Positions 10,331 to 21,660 of a DNA stretch of 64,000 bases are shown piece after piece. Under the pieces are notes generated by a model that was given only the letters and a program-made list of their open reading frames with translations, ran no database searches and was not told the origin of the DNA. Source of the stretch: Fremontodendron californicum (Eukaryota; Streptophyta; Magnoliopsida; Malvales; Malvaceae); NCBI GenBank assembly GCA_030761205.1, contig JAULJL010000010.1, forward strand, positions 12,743,241 through 12,807,240, read 5' to 3'. Every line of letters begins with the position of its first letter. The stretch's first letter is position 1. The position numbers and the translations under genes are program-made.

Positions 10331-11329
10331 CATCATGAAAACAAAAAATTAAAAATGCAAAAACATGATATTTAAAACATAAATGGCAACAAACAAAGCA
10401 ACCAAATTAAAATATAACTCAAGAATATGAAGTAACATAACATTTAAAACATCAAAATCAAAGAAAATAACATAAACAATATGATAAAATAAACCAAAAC
10501 AGCAACTTAAATAAATAATGTAGGCCATTTGGCCATGGTGAGTTTATTGTAAAAATAAAATGTAAAAAATATACTTAAGAAAGAGATGAAGGAAGAACTT
10601 GAAAAGAACAATAAAAAACATTTATTTAAAATGGAAACTCACCAAATAGAAATCAAAATAGAAAAAACAAGAATAGAGAATCAAGAAAGTGCAAGAGTTG
10701 GTGCTCAAGAGCAACCTCAAGAAGCTATCTTTCAAGCTTTATCTCTTCAAACTTTCCTTTTTTTTTCTAAACTTTTCTTTTTTGCTCTCAACCAAGAAGA
10801 GAAAAACTAAGTAAAAACTCTAAGAACTCAGCAAAATGAAGATGAAAAAAAAATGAAATTCTGACCTCCCCAACAAAGCTGGCCGAAACCCCCTAATAAT
10901 GGCTCAAGGTGTTGTCATTTTTTTTTTTAACCAATTTCCCATCAAATGGCTAATAATTCAAGGTGAAAAATCATGAAATTACCACCTTTAGATCAGCATC
11001 TCAACTCTCTCAAATTATAGCTGTTCAAGAATAATGTTGACATCTTTCTTGGCCTATGTGGCTTGATCACCATGGCTTGATCAAAGAGAATCTCTAACTA
11101 ACTCTTGATTTCTAGCCATTTGATTGAAAAATAAGAAGCTTCCTCCTTCCTTTGGGCTTGGGAAGGCCAGCACTTCTCTTTTCCAGCCCAACTCTGATTT
11201 TTTGAAAGGCCCAAAGAAGCCTTTTTCGGTTGCTTGGGTGAAATGACCATTTTGCCCCCCGGATGCAAATAAATATCAAACGGACTCCAAATTCAATTTT
11301 TATTTTTTTAATACTTCCAAAATAATAAA

Positions 11330-12420
11330 ATATTGAGTTCTGGAAGTTTTCAAAATTATCCGAGTCCGTTTCCTATTTGTTTGGATTTTTTCTTCCAAAA
11401 ATGCCCTTTTATGCCCCTACATTTTACCATTTTTTAAACGAGCTCCAAATCAAGATTTTTCTTCACCAATATCTTCCAAATAATTTAAAAATGTTATCTG
11501 GAAGTTTTCACAATTTTTGGAGCTCATTTGGTATTTTTTCGGGATTTATCGGCTTGAATTACTGTATAGGAGGCCCGGGATTTGGCCATTTTGCAAACGA
11601 ACTCCGAATCAAGATTTTTTTTTCCAATCTATTCCAAATAATTTAAAAATGAGATTTGCAAAAATTCAGAATTTTTGGAGCTCATTTGCTATTTTTTCGG
11701 GATTTATCTTCTTGAATTATTGCATAGAAGGCCCGGGATTTGGCCATTTTGCAAACGAACTCTGAATCAAGATTTTCTTTCGTCAATATCTTCCAAATAA
11801 TTTAAAAATGAGATTTGCAAAATTTCAGAATTTTTGGAGCTCATTTGCTATTTTTTTGGGATTTATCTTCTTGAATTATTGCCTAGGTGGCCCGGGATTT
11901 GGTCGTTTTGTAAACGAACTCATAATCAAGATTTTATTTCGCCAATCTCTTCCAAATAATTTAAAAATGATATTTGCAAAATTTCAAAAGATTTTGAGCT
12001 CATTTGCTATTTTTCCAAGATTTTCCTTTTTGAATTACTACATAAGAAGCCCGGGATTCGACCATTTTGCAAACGAACTCCAAATCAAGATTTTCTTTCG
12101 CCAATCTCTTCCAAATAGTTTAAAAAAGATATTTGCAAAATTTTAGAAGATTTGGAGCTCATTTGCTATTTTTCCGGGATTTTCCTTTTTGAATTACTAC
12201 AGAAGAAGCCCGGGATTTGGCCTTTTTGCAAATGAACTCCGAATCAAGATTTTATTTCGCCAATATCTTTCAAATGATTTAAGAATGAGATTGAAAAATT
12301 TTCAAAATTTTTGGGGTCCATTTGCTATTTTCCCAAATTTTCCAATTTTGCCTTTTTGCCTCCGAAACCCGGTTTTGCTCAAAACAAGTCCGATTTTCAG
12401 ATTTTCTTCAATCTGAGCCT
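11330..12420. repeat. Tandem array of 159-bp units in the LTR of element B
   Basis: The landmark atgagatttgcaaa (or variants) is at 11491, 11649, 11808, 11967, 12126 and 12285, a spacing of 158-159 bp over six units. Each unit also holds ggagctcatttgctattttt, gcccgggatttggcc and cgaactccgaatcaagattt. Because 159 is divisible by three, one strand stays open and gives long protein-like frames, which I do not regard as genes. The homologous array in the 3' LTR of element C (34255-34830) has about four units with the same period. Confidence 0.9.
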
Positions 12421-12799
12421 TGGGCTATCCTTTTTAACCATTCTTCATCCATTGGGGGCTTTGGTCTTACCAAGTCGGGCCATTTCTGTGATTCTTCCTG
12501 ATTTCACCGAAATTCACTAAAAACCCTAATTCTCGGTTTTCTCCCGGATTGACTTTTCTTTCAATTTTTCTTGCAAGTGACTTCTCCATTACCCATAGTC
12601 AGTGCTTATCTTTCATTTGGAACCTTCAATTTCGACCAATTTCATCGTTTAAGCACTTTTCCCCAAATTTCTCGGATTAGGGTTTCCTTTCTACTGAATC
12701 TCCAAATGCCAACTTCTGAACTCCATATCTTTCAACGTCGACCTCGGATTATCAAAATTCTTTCGCCATTTTTCAATTGAACTTAAAATCTTGATTTTG

Positions 12800-12885
12800 A
12801 AAGTGGGTTGACTTTTTTAGTAGTTGACTTTTTTGGGGTTGACTTTTTTTGGGGTTGACTTTTTTCAAGTTTGACTTTTTATGCT
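12800..12885. repeat. TTGACTTTTTT short-unit repeat near the 5' end of LTR B
   Basis: Five copies of (gg)ggttgactttttt or close variants. The 3' LTR of C has the reverse-oriented equivalent at about 33755-33810 (aaaagtcaaagtcaacccc). Confidence 0.75.
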
Positions 12886-13010
12886 CGCCCTCTTAAACTA
12901 AGTCTCGGAGTACCACATGCAAGACGAAAACATTCTTTTTACACTCGGAAACATCAATATAGGAAGAAAACATACCTGTTTAGTGGTCCGGAGAAAATTA
13001 GGTGTCTACA

Positions 13011-14275
13011 AATACATTACGAGGGCCATACTACGACAGATTGGTCGGCAACGCTACCAAGAATTTCGCCGACATGGTCATTTATGGCGAGATGATAGAG
13101 AGCGCTATAAAAGCGACAAGATCGAAGAACGCGAAAGCTCCAATGGTAAGAAAATAAGGGCAATAAAGAAGAAAGAAGGAGAAGTGCAAGCCGTCTCATA
13201 TGAGAGCCGACCACCACAAGGTTTTACCTTTTATCCTACAAACCGACCCTACAGTTACTCCCTTAACCCATACTTCTATCCTCCTGCACAACCCCAATAC
13301 CTAATGAGCTATTGACCACCAACGCTAGTGTATGCACCATCACCCATGGCAGCACTCGTGTACACAGCACCTATACCTGCTCCTAACCCGACCAGTCCGG
13401 TAAACAATGTGGGTACTAATCAAAGAGGGCTTCAGCCAATTCAACAAAGACCCTGATTTCCATGACATACACCCAGCTTTTCCCCAAGTTAGTCCAAAAC
13501 CATTTAGTAGCACCCATGTTTCTTGAACCCATGAAACCCCCATACCCAAGGTGGTACTACCCAAACGTGAATTGTGATTACCATGGAGGCAACTCGGGTC
13601 ATTCCACGGAGAATTGCACTGCTCTTAAACACAAAGTGCAAAACCTAATCAGGGCCGACTGTCTAAGCTTCACAATCAAAGGGGAGCCGAACATCACTGC
13701 AAATCCGTTACCCTACTATGGGATAATGGTAGCAAACACAATAATAGAAGGAAAAGGATGCCGAATGATATCTAGAATTGAGGATGTCCGAACTCATATG
13801 GAAAAAGTTTTGGATACTATGAATGAAGTCGAGCTGTTTAAACCAGTCAACATGGGGAAGAAACCCTCGGGGCTAGAATCGGATATTGGACACTTTTGCA
13901 GGTATCACGGAGGCTTGGTGGGATACACTGTTGACCAATGCTTCGATTTCCAAGGCAAAATTCAAGAGATGATGAATATCGGCATAGCAAAATTCTTCAT
14001 AGAATGGGAAGAAGAATCAGTGGATGTAGTGATTGAAGGGACCCCAAAGGCCGTTGAAAAATGTGTTAAGCCAAAGCCATTGGTTATCTATTGTGAGAAA
14101 AGCCAAAGCTCGCCAGTAAAGGAAACACCAAAGGTGTCAAGGCCGATGGTGACTATTGAAATACCATCCTTTCCCATACAAGAATGGTTGTGCCTTGGAG
14201 ATACAACTGTAAATTTATATCACCAGAGCCTATTAATGCTGCACCAATTTTCAATGCTTCTACGGCTGCCGTAAA
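13011..14275 (+). pseudogene. Gag of element D, C-terminal half
   Basis: The first codons read N-T-L-R-G-P-Y-Y-D-R-L-V-G and continue with the end of the gag domain (NFADMVIYGEMIESAI). A stop and a frame change follow near 13155. A Pro/Tyr-rich linker (13200-13310) ends in a stop. From 13462 the frame is open for 270 codons: MTYTQLFPKLVQNHLVAP, LKPPYPRWYY-like segment, a CX2HX5HX4C knuckle (CDYHGGNSGHSTENC, about 13576-13620) and a second, degraded one (CRYHGGLVGYTVDQC, about 13900-13944). Both are the non-canonical CHHC type seen in the other Ogre-like gags here. Confidence 0.82.
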
Positions 14276-15689
14276 CATAATCGATGTTGGGGGTTTTACT
14301 AGAAGCGGAAGATGCTGTGCACCTGAAGCGTAAAAAAAAAGCCAGAAAAGACAAAGCTAAGGCCGATGAAGAAGAGACCATTCCAGAAAACGTAGTCGAG
14401 TGAAAAATAAGCAAGCCTGTAATGGAGGAGGAAGCTTGTGAATTCCTCAAATTTATCAAACACAGTGAATACAATGTTGTGGAACAATTAAAGCGCTCAC
14501 CGGCTTTCATATCCATCCTGGAACCGTTGACAAATTCGAAGCCCCATCGAAGGGTACTCTTAAAAGTACTAAGCGAGGCATACGTGGCTCATGATGTGTT
14601 CATGGAAAAATTTGACCAAATAGTGGGGAATGTGGCTGTTAACAACTTTATAGCTTTCAGCGATGATGAGATCATGCCTGAGGGGACAGGCAGCACCAAA
14701 GCCCTTCACATCACTGCTCGGTGCAAGGGCCACATCATTGAGAAAATCCTCATTGATAACGGCTCCGCACTAAACGTCATGCCTATGACTACATTGGCCA
14801 AACTGCCCATCGACAGGTCCTACATGAAGAACCGTCATATGGTAGTATGAGCATTTGATGGAACCCGTAGACAAGTGACAAGGCAAATCGAGTTACCAAT
14901 GCAAATTGGTCCTTGCACATTTATATCGTCTTCCAGGTTATGGATATCATTCTCTTGTACAATGTCTTGTTGGAAAGGCCTTGGATCCATATAGCTGGTG
15001 CTATTCCATCCACTCTACATCAGAAGGTGAAATTCAGAGTCGAAGAGCAAGTGTCAATTGTTGATGGAGAGGAAGATCTACTGGTATCAAGACTCTCAAA
15101 CATCCCTTATATAGAAGCTGCTGAGGAAGCATGGGAATGCTCATTTCGGACCTTGGAGTTTGTGACGCCATATTTGTAGGAGAGGGTTCCAGGATACCTA
15201 TGCCCTATTTGTCCTATGCTACTCAAAGCGACTTGGGTCAAATCATGGGAAAAGGTTGCCGAGCCAGGACCGGTCTGGGAAAGAACCTGTAAGAAATTCG
15301 AAAGTGTGTAAGTTTGATTGGAAAGGAAAACAAGTTTGGGTTGGGATACAAGCTGACCAGGGAAGACAGGGAGAGATTGATAAGAGAAAGGAAAGAACAA
15401 AGGCTCGCAAGACTCAGGGTATATGAGATAGAAACTCCAAGGATGTACATCCACACCTCTATGAGACATTTCGGTCGAAGGGTTTTATTTTTCTCAATTC
15501 ACCAATTGGGACCAAACCCGCCGTGACTTTGGAGGGAATGTTTGCGAGATTCTACATCCAGATGATGGAACAAGAATAAGAAAAGGGAAGCAAGACTGAA
15601 GAAATGACCATCTACCCGTGCCCCCCCAGGATTTGAATTGAAAAATTGGCATGCTGTAGATTTACCCACTGTGTTTAGGTCTCTTTCTG
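14276..15689 (+). pseudogene. Aspartic protease region of element D
   Basis: The frame 14422-14850 holds EACEFLKFIKHSEYNVVEQL and then the protease active site LIDNGSALNVMP (about 14750-14785). The catalytic motif is D-N-G-S rather than the common D-S/T-G, as in element C. A TGA follows at 14848-14850, then AFDGTRRQV in frame, and a frameshift before 14913-15179 (FQVMDIILLYNVLLERPWIH). A degraded G-patch-like stretch lies at about 15240-15360 (GKGCRARTGLGKNL ... GLGYKL). Several stops make it non-functional. Confidence 0.78.
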
Positions 15690-15897
15690 GTTAACAAACT
15701 AAGTCCTCAAATACTTCTGCCCATGAGTGTTATGAGAGTTTCTTTTGTGCACGGGCTCCTTTTATGAAGTTATCATTCTAATAAATGACAAACTATGATG
15801 CATTTTGTTTCAGTTCATTTGCCATTTCTTTTATAATCCATCCTTTCTATTTGTATGTCTATGAAATATCTATATTCTTTTGCTTCTGCCTTTCCAG
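15690..15897 (+). other. Probable Ogre-type intron between protease and RT (element D)
   Basis: A GT at 15690 and a pyrimidine-rich tract ending in tttccag at 15891-15897 bound 208 bp that is not protease or RT. It aligns with 27635-27847 of element C (shared gtttcttttgtg..., tccaataaat-like and catgatgcattt-like segments). Ogre elements are known to splice an intron at this position. Donor choice is tentative. Confidence 0.6.
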
Positions 15898-17107
15898 ATC
15901 TCTTAATAATGAATGCGAAAACAATTTCATCAATGATCCGAAAATCGATATTGATGAAATTGACAACGGAGAGATTGTAGAAAACTATGACTTACCACCT
16001 GACTTGTTGAGGTTGATAGAGTCAGAAGAAAAGAAATTATGCCTCATCAGGAGATAACGGAGGTGGTTAATTTGGGAAATGAGAATAATAAGAAGGAAGT
16101 AAAAATCGGCACTTCACTACCATTGGAAAATAAACAACAAATTTATAGAATAACTCCATGAATACGCAGATGTGTTCACCTGGTCCTATTAGGACATGCC
16201 GAGGCTTAATAGGATATTGTGGTTACCATTTACCCCTAAGGCTAGAATGCAAACCTGTGAAACAAAAGTTGAGATGAATGAAGCCTAAAATGCTGCTAAA
16301 AGTCAAGGAAAAAGTGAAAAAGCAATTCGATGCAGGATTTTTGGAAGTTGCCAAGTATCCTAAATGGGTGGCAAACATAGTCCGAGTCCCGAAGAAAGAT
16401 GGGAAAGTACAGATATGTGTTGATTATCGGGACTTAAATAGGGCTAGCCCAAAAGACAGCTTCCCGTTACCCCATATCGATACCTTGGTAGACAATACCG
16501 TTAGGCACTCACTATTCTCTTTCATGGACGGATTTTAAGGCTACAATCAAATCAAAATTGCACCAAAAGACATGGAGAAGACCATATTTGTGATGATGTG
16601 AGGAACATTTTGCTATAAAGTTATGTCGTTTGGGTTAAAAAAATGCTAGCGCAACTTATCAAAGAGCAATGGTGACTCTCTTTCATGATATGATGCACAA
16701 AGAGGTAAAGGTTTATGTTGATGATATGATTGCAAAGTCGCGTGAAGATGAAGACCATGTGGTTAATCTGAGAAAGCTGTTGTGAGATTAAGAAAGTTCC
16801 AGCTTAAGCTCAATCCGGCCAACTGTCGGTGTAACATCCGGCAAACTGCTGGGCTTTATTATTAACGAGAAAGGAATTGAAGTAGATCCCGATAAGATAC
16901 GTGCCATCCAAAACTTATCCCCACCTCGGACATAGAAAAAAGTATGAGGATTTTTGGGAAGATTGAATTACATTGCCCGTTTATTTCCCAGCTCACTGCT
17001 AGGTGTGATCCGATTTTTAGACTCCTCAGGAAGCATGATCCGGGTAAATGGGACGAAGATTGCCAGGCAGCATTCGAAAAGGTGAAAGAGTATCTTACCA
17101 ATCCATT
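15898..17107 (+). pseudogene. Reverse transcriptase of element D, truncated
   Basis: The exon start gives a Glu/Asp-rich segment (IDEIDNGEIVENYDLPPDLLRLI). RT motifs follow: KKQFDAGFLEVAKYPKWVANIVRVPKKDGKVQICVDYRDLN in pieces at 16278-16540, then stops at 16538 and 16600 and a frameshift near 16640. The catalytic YVDDMIAKS is still encoded at about 16710-16740. The thumb/connection region (AAFEKVKEYLTNP) runs to about 17105, where the sequence switches to LTR. RNase H and integrase are absent. Confidence 0.82.
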
Positions 17108-20100
17108 GGTGAAAAAGTTTTCAATAGAGAGCATGAAGGTAGTCATCTCTACCAAGTTCTAGCATAGCTTTCTTCTTAATTTCTATGGTGTTTTCTTGAT
17201 TTTCTATCTTGTTTTCCTACTACATTTTTCATAGAAATAAAGTTTTTTAATGTTTACTTATGTTTTCATCTCTTCTTTTTCATTAAAATGGTGGAAAACA
17301 ATTTTTTTTTACATGGTTTCATGCTATGGCAGAATATGGCATATTTACTTGCCTTGGTTTTCTTTTGTTCTTCCTTGCATGTTGTTGTGAAAAATGATTT
17401 TTAGAAGGTTTTTTTAGAGTATTCTAAGGTTCTGATTTTTTACAAAAGATGAAGCAAAAAGGTTGAAATGGCTACATGATCTTGGCTAGACCAAGTGACC
17501 AAGGCTAGGAGAGAGGCTATGCCCATTTTTACCTACCATGAAGCTCACCTTAATTTTGTTGTTTTGCATGGTTTATTTTCTGATTTTTTAGAATGGAAAG
17601 GCTTCAAGATCTTGGCTAGACCAAGTGATTATGGTTAGGTAGAGGCTATGCCCATTTGATACCAACATTGGAGCTTAACTTTCCTTATTTTATTTACTAG
17701 TTTTGCTTTTTATTTGTTTTGCATGTCTATGTTAATTTTTTTTATATGTTCTTTACATTATTTTCTATGCTATATTTACTTATATATTTATATTCCATGC
17801 TTAATAACTTTCCCTTGCATATTCAGCCATTGTGTTCATATGCTCATGTTGTGCATTTTTTTCATGTATCATGTCTTATATTATAAACATGTTTGCATTT
17901 TCTTTATTTTGTTCCATGACCATTCGGCAACTCCATTTTTGTATGCCTTGCATGTGCATTTTCCTTTCGCTTCTTAACTTGTTTGCATCTCCATGCCATG
18001 AACTTGTACATTTTGATTTTAGTATGCCATGCGCTTATGAAAATGCTATGATAAAATGCCATCATTTTGTTACATGGCCATTCGGCTACTCCATATTGAT
18101 ATGCCTTGCATATGCATTTTCACCTTGTTTCTTGACTTGTTTGCATCTCCATGCCATGAGCTTGTGCATTTTGATTTTAGTATGTCAGATGCTTATGAAA
18201 ATGTCATGACATTATGCATCTTAATATGATTTTTCATGTGCTTATGTCATTTACTAGATAGGATTGCATTAGAGCATCATATAGCTACATTTGGCGTCTT
18301 CATGCATCCCTTGCCTTATTATGCATTTGCATTTTGTTTAGGTAACATGCTTTGCATTGTCATATCTTGAAATTGTGTATTAGTTGCTGTTTGTTCCAGC
18401 ATTGACATTAGTTTCATTGGTCATTGTATGTTCATAATATTGCTATGCATGTTCATTACATTTTAGGTCTATGCCATATTGGTATTGCCATGCATATTGA
18501 GTCTTAAATAACATTGGTATCGTCATACATTACTATGCTATTTAGGTCTTATGTTACATTAGCATTTTCATGGATATTCATAGCATATTAGGTCCAAGTC
18601 ACATTTACATTATCAAGCAGTGCATGCATATTGAGTTAGGATAACATTTATTGCATGCAAATTCATGCTAGGCATTTAGGTTGTCTTGAATTGTCATGCA
18701 TTTCCTTTACCATTTAGTCCTTTAGACTATGCATTTCATACATTTCATTTTCTATGTTCATGCATTCCATGTCATTGCCACATGATTTATGACTTAGGCC
18801 AATCAATGGCTCAAAGTCATGCTCTGTAGAGCATACTTGTGGAAAATTAAGGAATTGTCAACTTGATTATTCTACCTTTGTATTTTTTTTACTTAGCCAA
18901 TTTTTGTTCAAGGTTTTTAAATGTTTAGCTACTGTCCTTAGGCCTTTAGGATGATCTCCAACAATTTTTACTTTGATTTTTGAATGACTTTATCAAAGGC
19001 AAAAAAATGTGTTTTGACAAAACAGTTTTTTTACCCAGTACTTGAACTTCTTTGATTTTTCTAGGCAGTCATCTTTAATCAAAAAATTAAGCCAATTTTT
19101 CTCGTGTATTTTTACATGTTTTGAGTCTCTAGTATTTTTTTAGATTTTTTTGAATTTTTAAAAATAGGCAAAAAAATTGTGTGACAAAACCGGACAGTAG
19201 AGGCAGATTTGAAATCAAAAGAGGAATAATGGTTGAATTTGGCTAAGGCATTTAGAGGGGGGTTGGTTAGAAGATTTAGCTACTGTCTTAGGATAGTTTC
19301 TAAGCCTTTTTTAAACTTTAAAAATGATTTTATAAATCTCGGCTTAAGGGTGGTCAAGTCCTGGATTTTAAACTTAGGAAATTAGAGCCATTTTAAAGGG
19401 GTTTGGTAAGGGTTTTAATATTTATTCAAGTTTTTTCCTTAAAATTGTTTTCAAACAATCACAAAGTTTTGTGTTTTAGAAAATCTAATTTGACATATTT
19501 TTCTAAGGTAGCCGGATATCTTTTTTAGATATACGGATTTCTTTATTTAGAGGAAGAAATACATTTTCATGCATTGCATTTTCCATGTTCATGCATTTTA
19601 TTTTAATGTGTGATTTTTGCTGTGATATTTTCCATGGTATTATTATTATTTTGATTCACATTTTATAATCTTATATTGTGTGCCATATGATTTTGAATAT
19701 TTCATGATATCCCATATTTTTTATTTAGTCATTTATTTTTGTCACATTATTTAGCATATACTATGTCCATGCATTTTTATTTTTTCATGCATATTTTATG
19801 ATAGCATTATTTTATGTTTCATGTCATTTCATCATTTTCCATGTCATCTAGGTTTAATTATTTAGAATATGCCATATCATTTAAAATATGCCATATCATT
19901 TAGAATTGCCATGTCATTTAAATCATTTTATCTCATTTAGAATGTACCATGATACTTAGGATTTTTCATTTTACCTAGAATATACTATGTCATTTAAATT
20001 ATGTCATATCATTTAGGTTGAATTATATTATCTAGACTTTTCCATGTCATTTTATATATGTCATACATGTTCATATTTTTAAATGTTTTGAAAAAGATAA

Positions 20101-20728
20101 TGATTTTCAATAAAAATAAAGATATTTCCGAGTTAAAATAATTCATGAGTTCTCTACTGCGTTTGATGGAGGGAATATCATCAATTATCATTAATAAAGG
20201 AATATCTTTCTTTCAAAAAACGAGAATGATTCGAAATGTTTTCCAAATGAATAAAAATTTCTATATTTTATCGATTTTGTCGGGGAATATAGGAAAATTT
20301 TGAATTAATAAATTTCGGATCATTTTCAATTAAAAATGGAATTATTTTTCTTAAAATTGGGAATTAGCTTGAAATACTAAATTACAATCGACTTTTTTAC
20401 CGAGACTTGAAATAACACATGATTAATAAGGTACCATTTTATACGGGCACGCAGACTTGAAATTGGTTTTAAAAATGTTTTAATTAATTTTAAAATATTT
20501 TATAAAACAGGTTTTAATAGGTGGCCGATCACACCTAGCCAAAAAAGATTGGTGGCGACTCCATGTCTTTTTACGAGGCCGTTTTCATACCCTCAATCGT
20601 TTATTTTATTTCAATCTAGAGGAATTAAGTCATATTTTCCTCTGCTTCTGTTTTCCCCTCACTCGAACGGGTCCCCAAGTCTTGCGATGAGACTTGTTAT
20701 TGTTATTGTTATTTTTTAGGTTGCGACA
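17108..20728 (+). repeat. 5' LTR of element C, lacking its first ~2.1 kb
   Basis: Aligns with 35735-39348 of the 3' LTR from gttttcaatagag onward and ends GGTTGCGACA at 20728. Its beginning is missing: the sequence switches directly from RT of element D within gtgaaaaagttttcaatag. It lacks the U5 hairpin block (deletion near 20449) that the 3' LTR keeps, and retains about 90 bp near 18920-19010 that the 3' LTR lost. Short frames in it (for example 17714-18209) are runs of T-rich repeats, not genes. Confidence 0.87.
20553..20562 (+). other. Second primer-site-like motif in the 5' LTR of element C
   Basis: TGGCGACTCC within gattggtggcgactccatg, 170 nt upstream of the true primer site. Same motif and setting as in elements B and F. 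Confidence 0.7.
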
Positions 20729-20731
20729 GCT

Positions 20732-20749
20732 TGGCGACTCCGCTGGGGA
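20732..20749 (+). other. Primer-binding site, tRNA-Arg (element C)
   Basis: TGGCGACTCCGCTGGGGA, identical to the site of element B except one position that would still pair as G:U. It begins 3 nt after the LTR end. Confidence 0.9.
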
Positions 20750-21660
20750 CTTTAGAGAGTCAGGCCTAGAATTAGTCGTGTGCTATCAAAGCCTCGGTTT
20801 TGTTGGTTTAATTGGTATTTAATTTTAATTCTCATATTTTTAAAATAATAAAGAGAATTTTGAAATAATAAAATGATTTAAATATGTCCATCTTCATATG
20901 CATTCATATTATTATTTGTTCTCTGGTTATTTTGTTGCGTATATTTATATGTTTGCTTGACTGATGCTTTACATTGTTTGATTTTCGTGGGGTATTTAGA
21001 ATAAGGGGTGTATAATAGGTGGTGACAGGTTTGTTTTGTTCCTCCGCACACACTATATTTGCATTTGCATAACATGAACTCTCTACCCGGGTTTCGTCCT
21101 TTTAAGTGCGAGTAAAGTAACTACGCCTTTGTGATGATCCTCTATATAGGCTAGTGAAACACTTTCGGAGTATAAAGTACCTAACGCCTTCGTGATAATC
21201 CTCCGTACGGGCATAGAAAAATATACTCTAACGAATTGAACCTGCTTTTATCGGGGTGCCTTACTAGCCTTCACATGCGACAATGATGAACCTAGGCGAA
21301 GCCATGCCAGATTTTTGTTAGATACCCGGAGTTTAAGAACACATGGAGGAACATTTCCAACCTTTTACCATCTTCCTATATGTTAGATTTTACAAATTGG
21401 GTGATGATGAACGAACATCATATCGCTCATAATAAATTTATTATTTTGTCCCAAAGGCGTCGTAATGCCTAAGCTCTGTTAAAATTTTTGGGACATTTTT
21501 TTTAAAAAGAAAAAAAGCATGTTGTTATTTATGTTATATTTGTGAATTCATTTCTTTACTAATCTATTTCTTTTAGTTTTCTTTTCTTTGACATGCATCA
21601 TAGACATCATCATACACTTGGAGTTTATTGGTCTCGGGATAGTCATCAACCCAAAGGACT
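20750..21660 (+). promoter_or_regulatory. 5' leader of element C with conserved duplicated motif
   Basis: Non-coding. Carries the shared block in plus orientation: AACATGAACTCT, CCGGGTTTCGTCCTTTTAA, then two copies of CGCCTTYGTGATRATCCTC (near 21124 and 21186) around the run CACTTTCGGAGTATAAAGTA, and later GCCTAGGCGAAGCCATGCC. These match the leaders of B and E. No ORF is supportable here. Confidence 0.62.

Larger units (their letters stand above)
3128..13010 (-). mobile_element. Element B: Ogre/Tat-like gypsy retrotransposon, 5' part, interrupted by element A
   Basis: Minus-strand order: 5' LTR 13010 to 7443 (5.57 kb), tRNA-Arg primer site, conserved leader, a gag-like ORF at 5846-4896, a repeat array, then a gag frame from 3964 that is cut by element A at 3128. 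LTRs of 5 kb, a tRNA-Arg primer site and an extra ORF before gag are marks of the Ogre/Tat lineage (knowledge). Its outer boundary at 13010 breaks the gag of element D between codons, so B is inserted in D. The rest of B (pol, 3' LTR) should lie left of the window, beyond A. Confidence 0.85.
7443..13010 (-). repeat. 5' LTR of element B (5.57 kb)
   Basis: On the minus strand it starts TGTAGACACC (at 13010) and ends GGTTGCGACA (at 7443), the same termini as the 3' LTR of element C. The 5' boundary abuts broken gag codons of element D. From its 5' end it contains TTGAC-T repeats (12800-12885), a 159-bp tandem array (11330-12420), internal repeats (9820-10330), a 38-bp array (8230-8520), a U5 hairpin near 7738-7770 and a primer-site-like motif at 7579-7588. 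Apart from the repeats it holds no gene that I can support. Confidence 0.87.
13011..17107 (+). mobile_element. Element D: Ogre/Tat-like gypsy fragment (gag to RT), host of element B
   Basis: Starts in the middle of gag exactly where the LTR of B ends, and stops inside the RT/RNase H connection region where it joins a truncated LTR of element C. All coding parts are broken by stops and frameshifts. The N-terminal half of its gag should lie left of the window, beyond A and B. Its 3' part was lost in a deletion together with the first ~2.1 kb of the 5' LTR of C. Confidence 0.85.

Noticed and set aside
11377..12416. Several overlapping plus-strand frames rich in Phe/Gly (NFWSSF, PGFGHFANEL)
   Set aside because: They are the 159-bp LTR repeats read in one frame; the period is a multiple of three so stops are avoided. 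They lie antisense inside an LTR.
17714..18209. Hydrophobic Phe/Cys/His-rich frames (also at 36325-37002)
   Set aside because: The same T-rich LTR sequence is present in both LTRs of element C; the frames differ between copies and show no domain.
7422..20749. tRNA-Arg-like and tRNA-Asp-like sequences as tRNA genes
   Set aside because: Only the 18-nt 3' ends match and no cloverleaf precedes them; they are primer-binding sites next to LTR ends.
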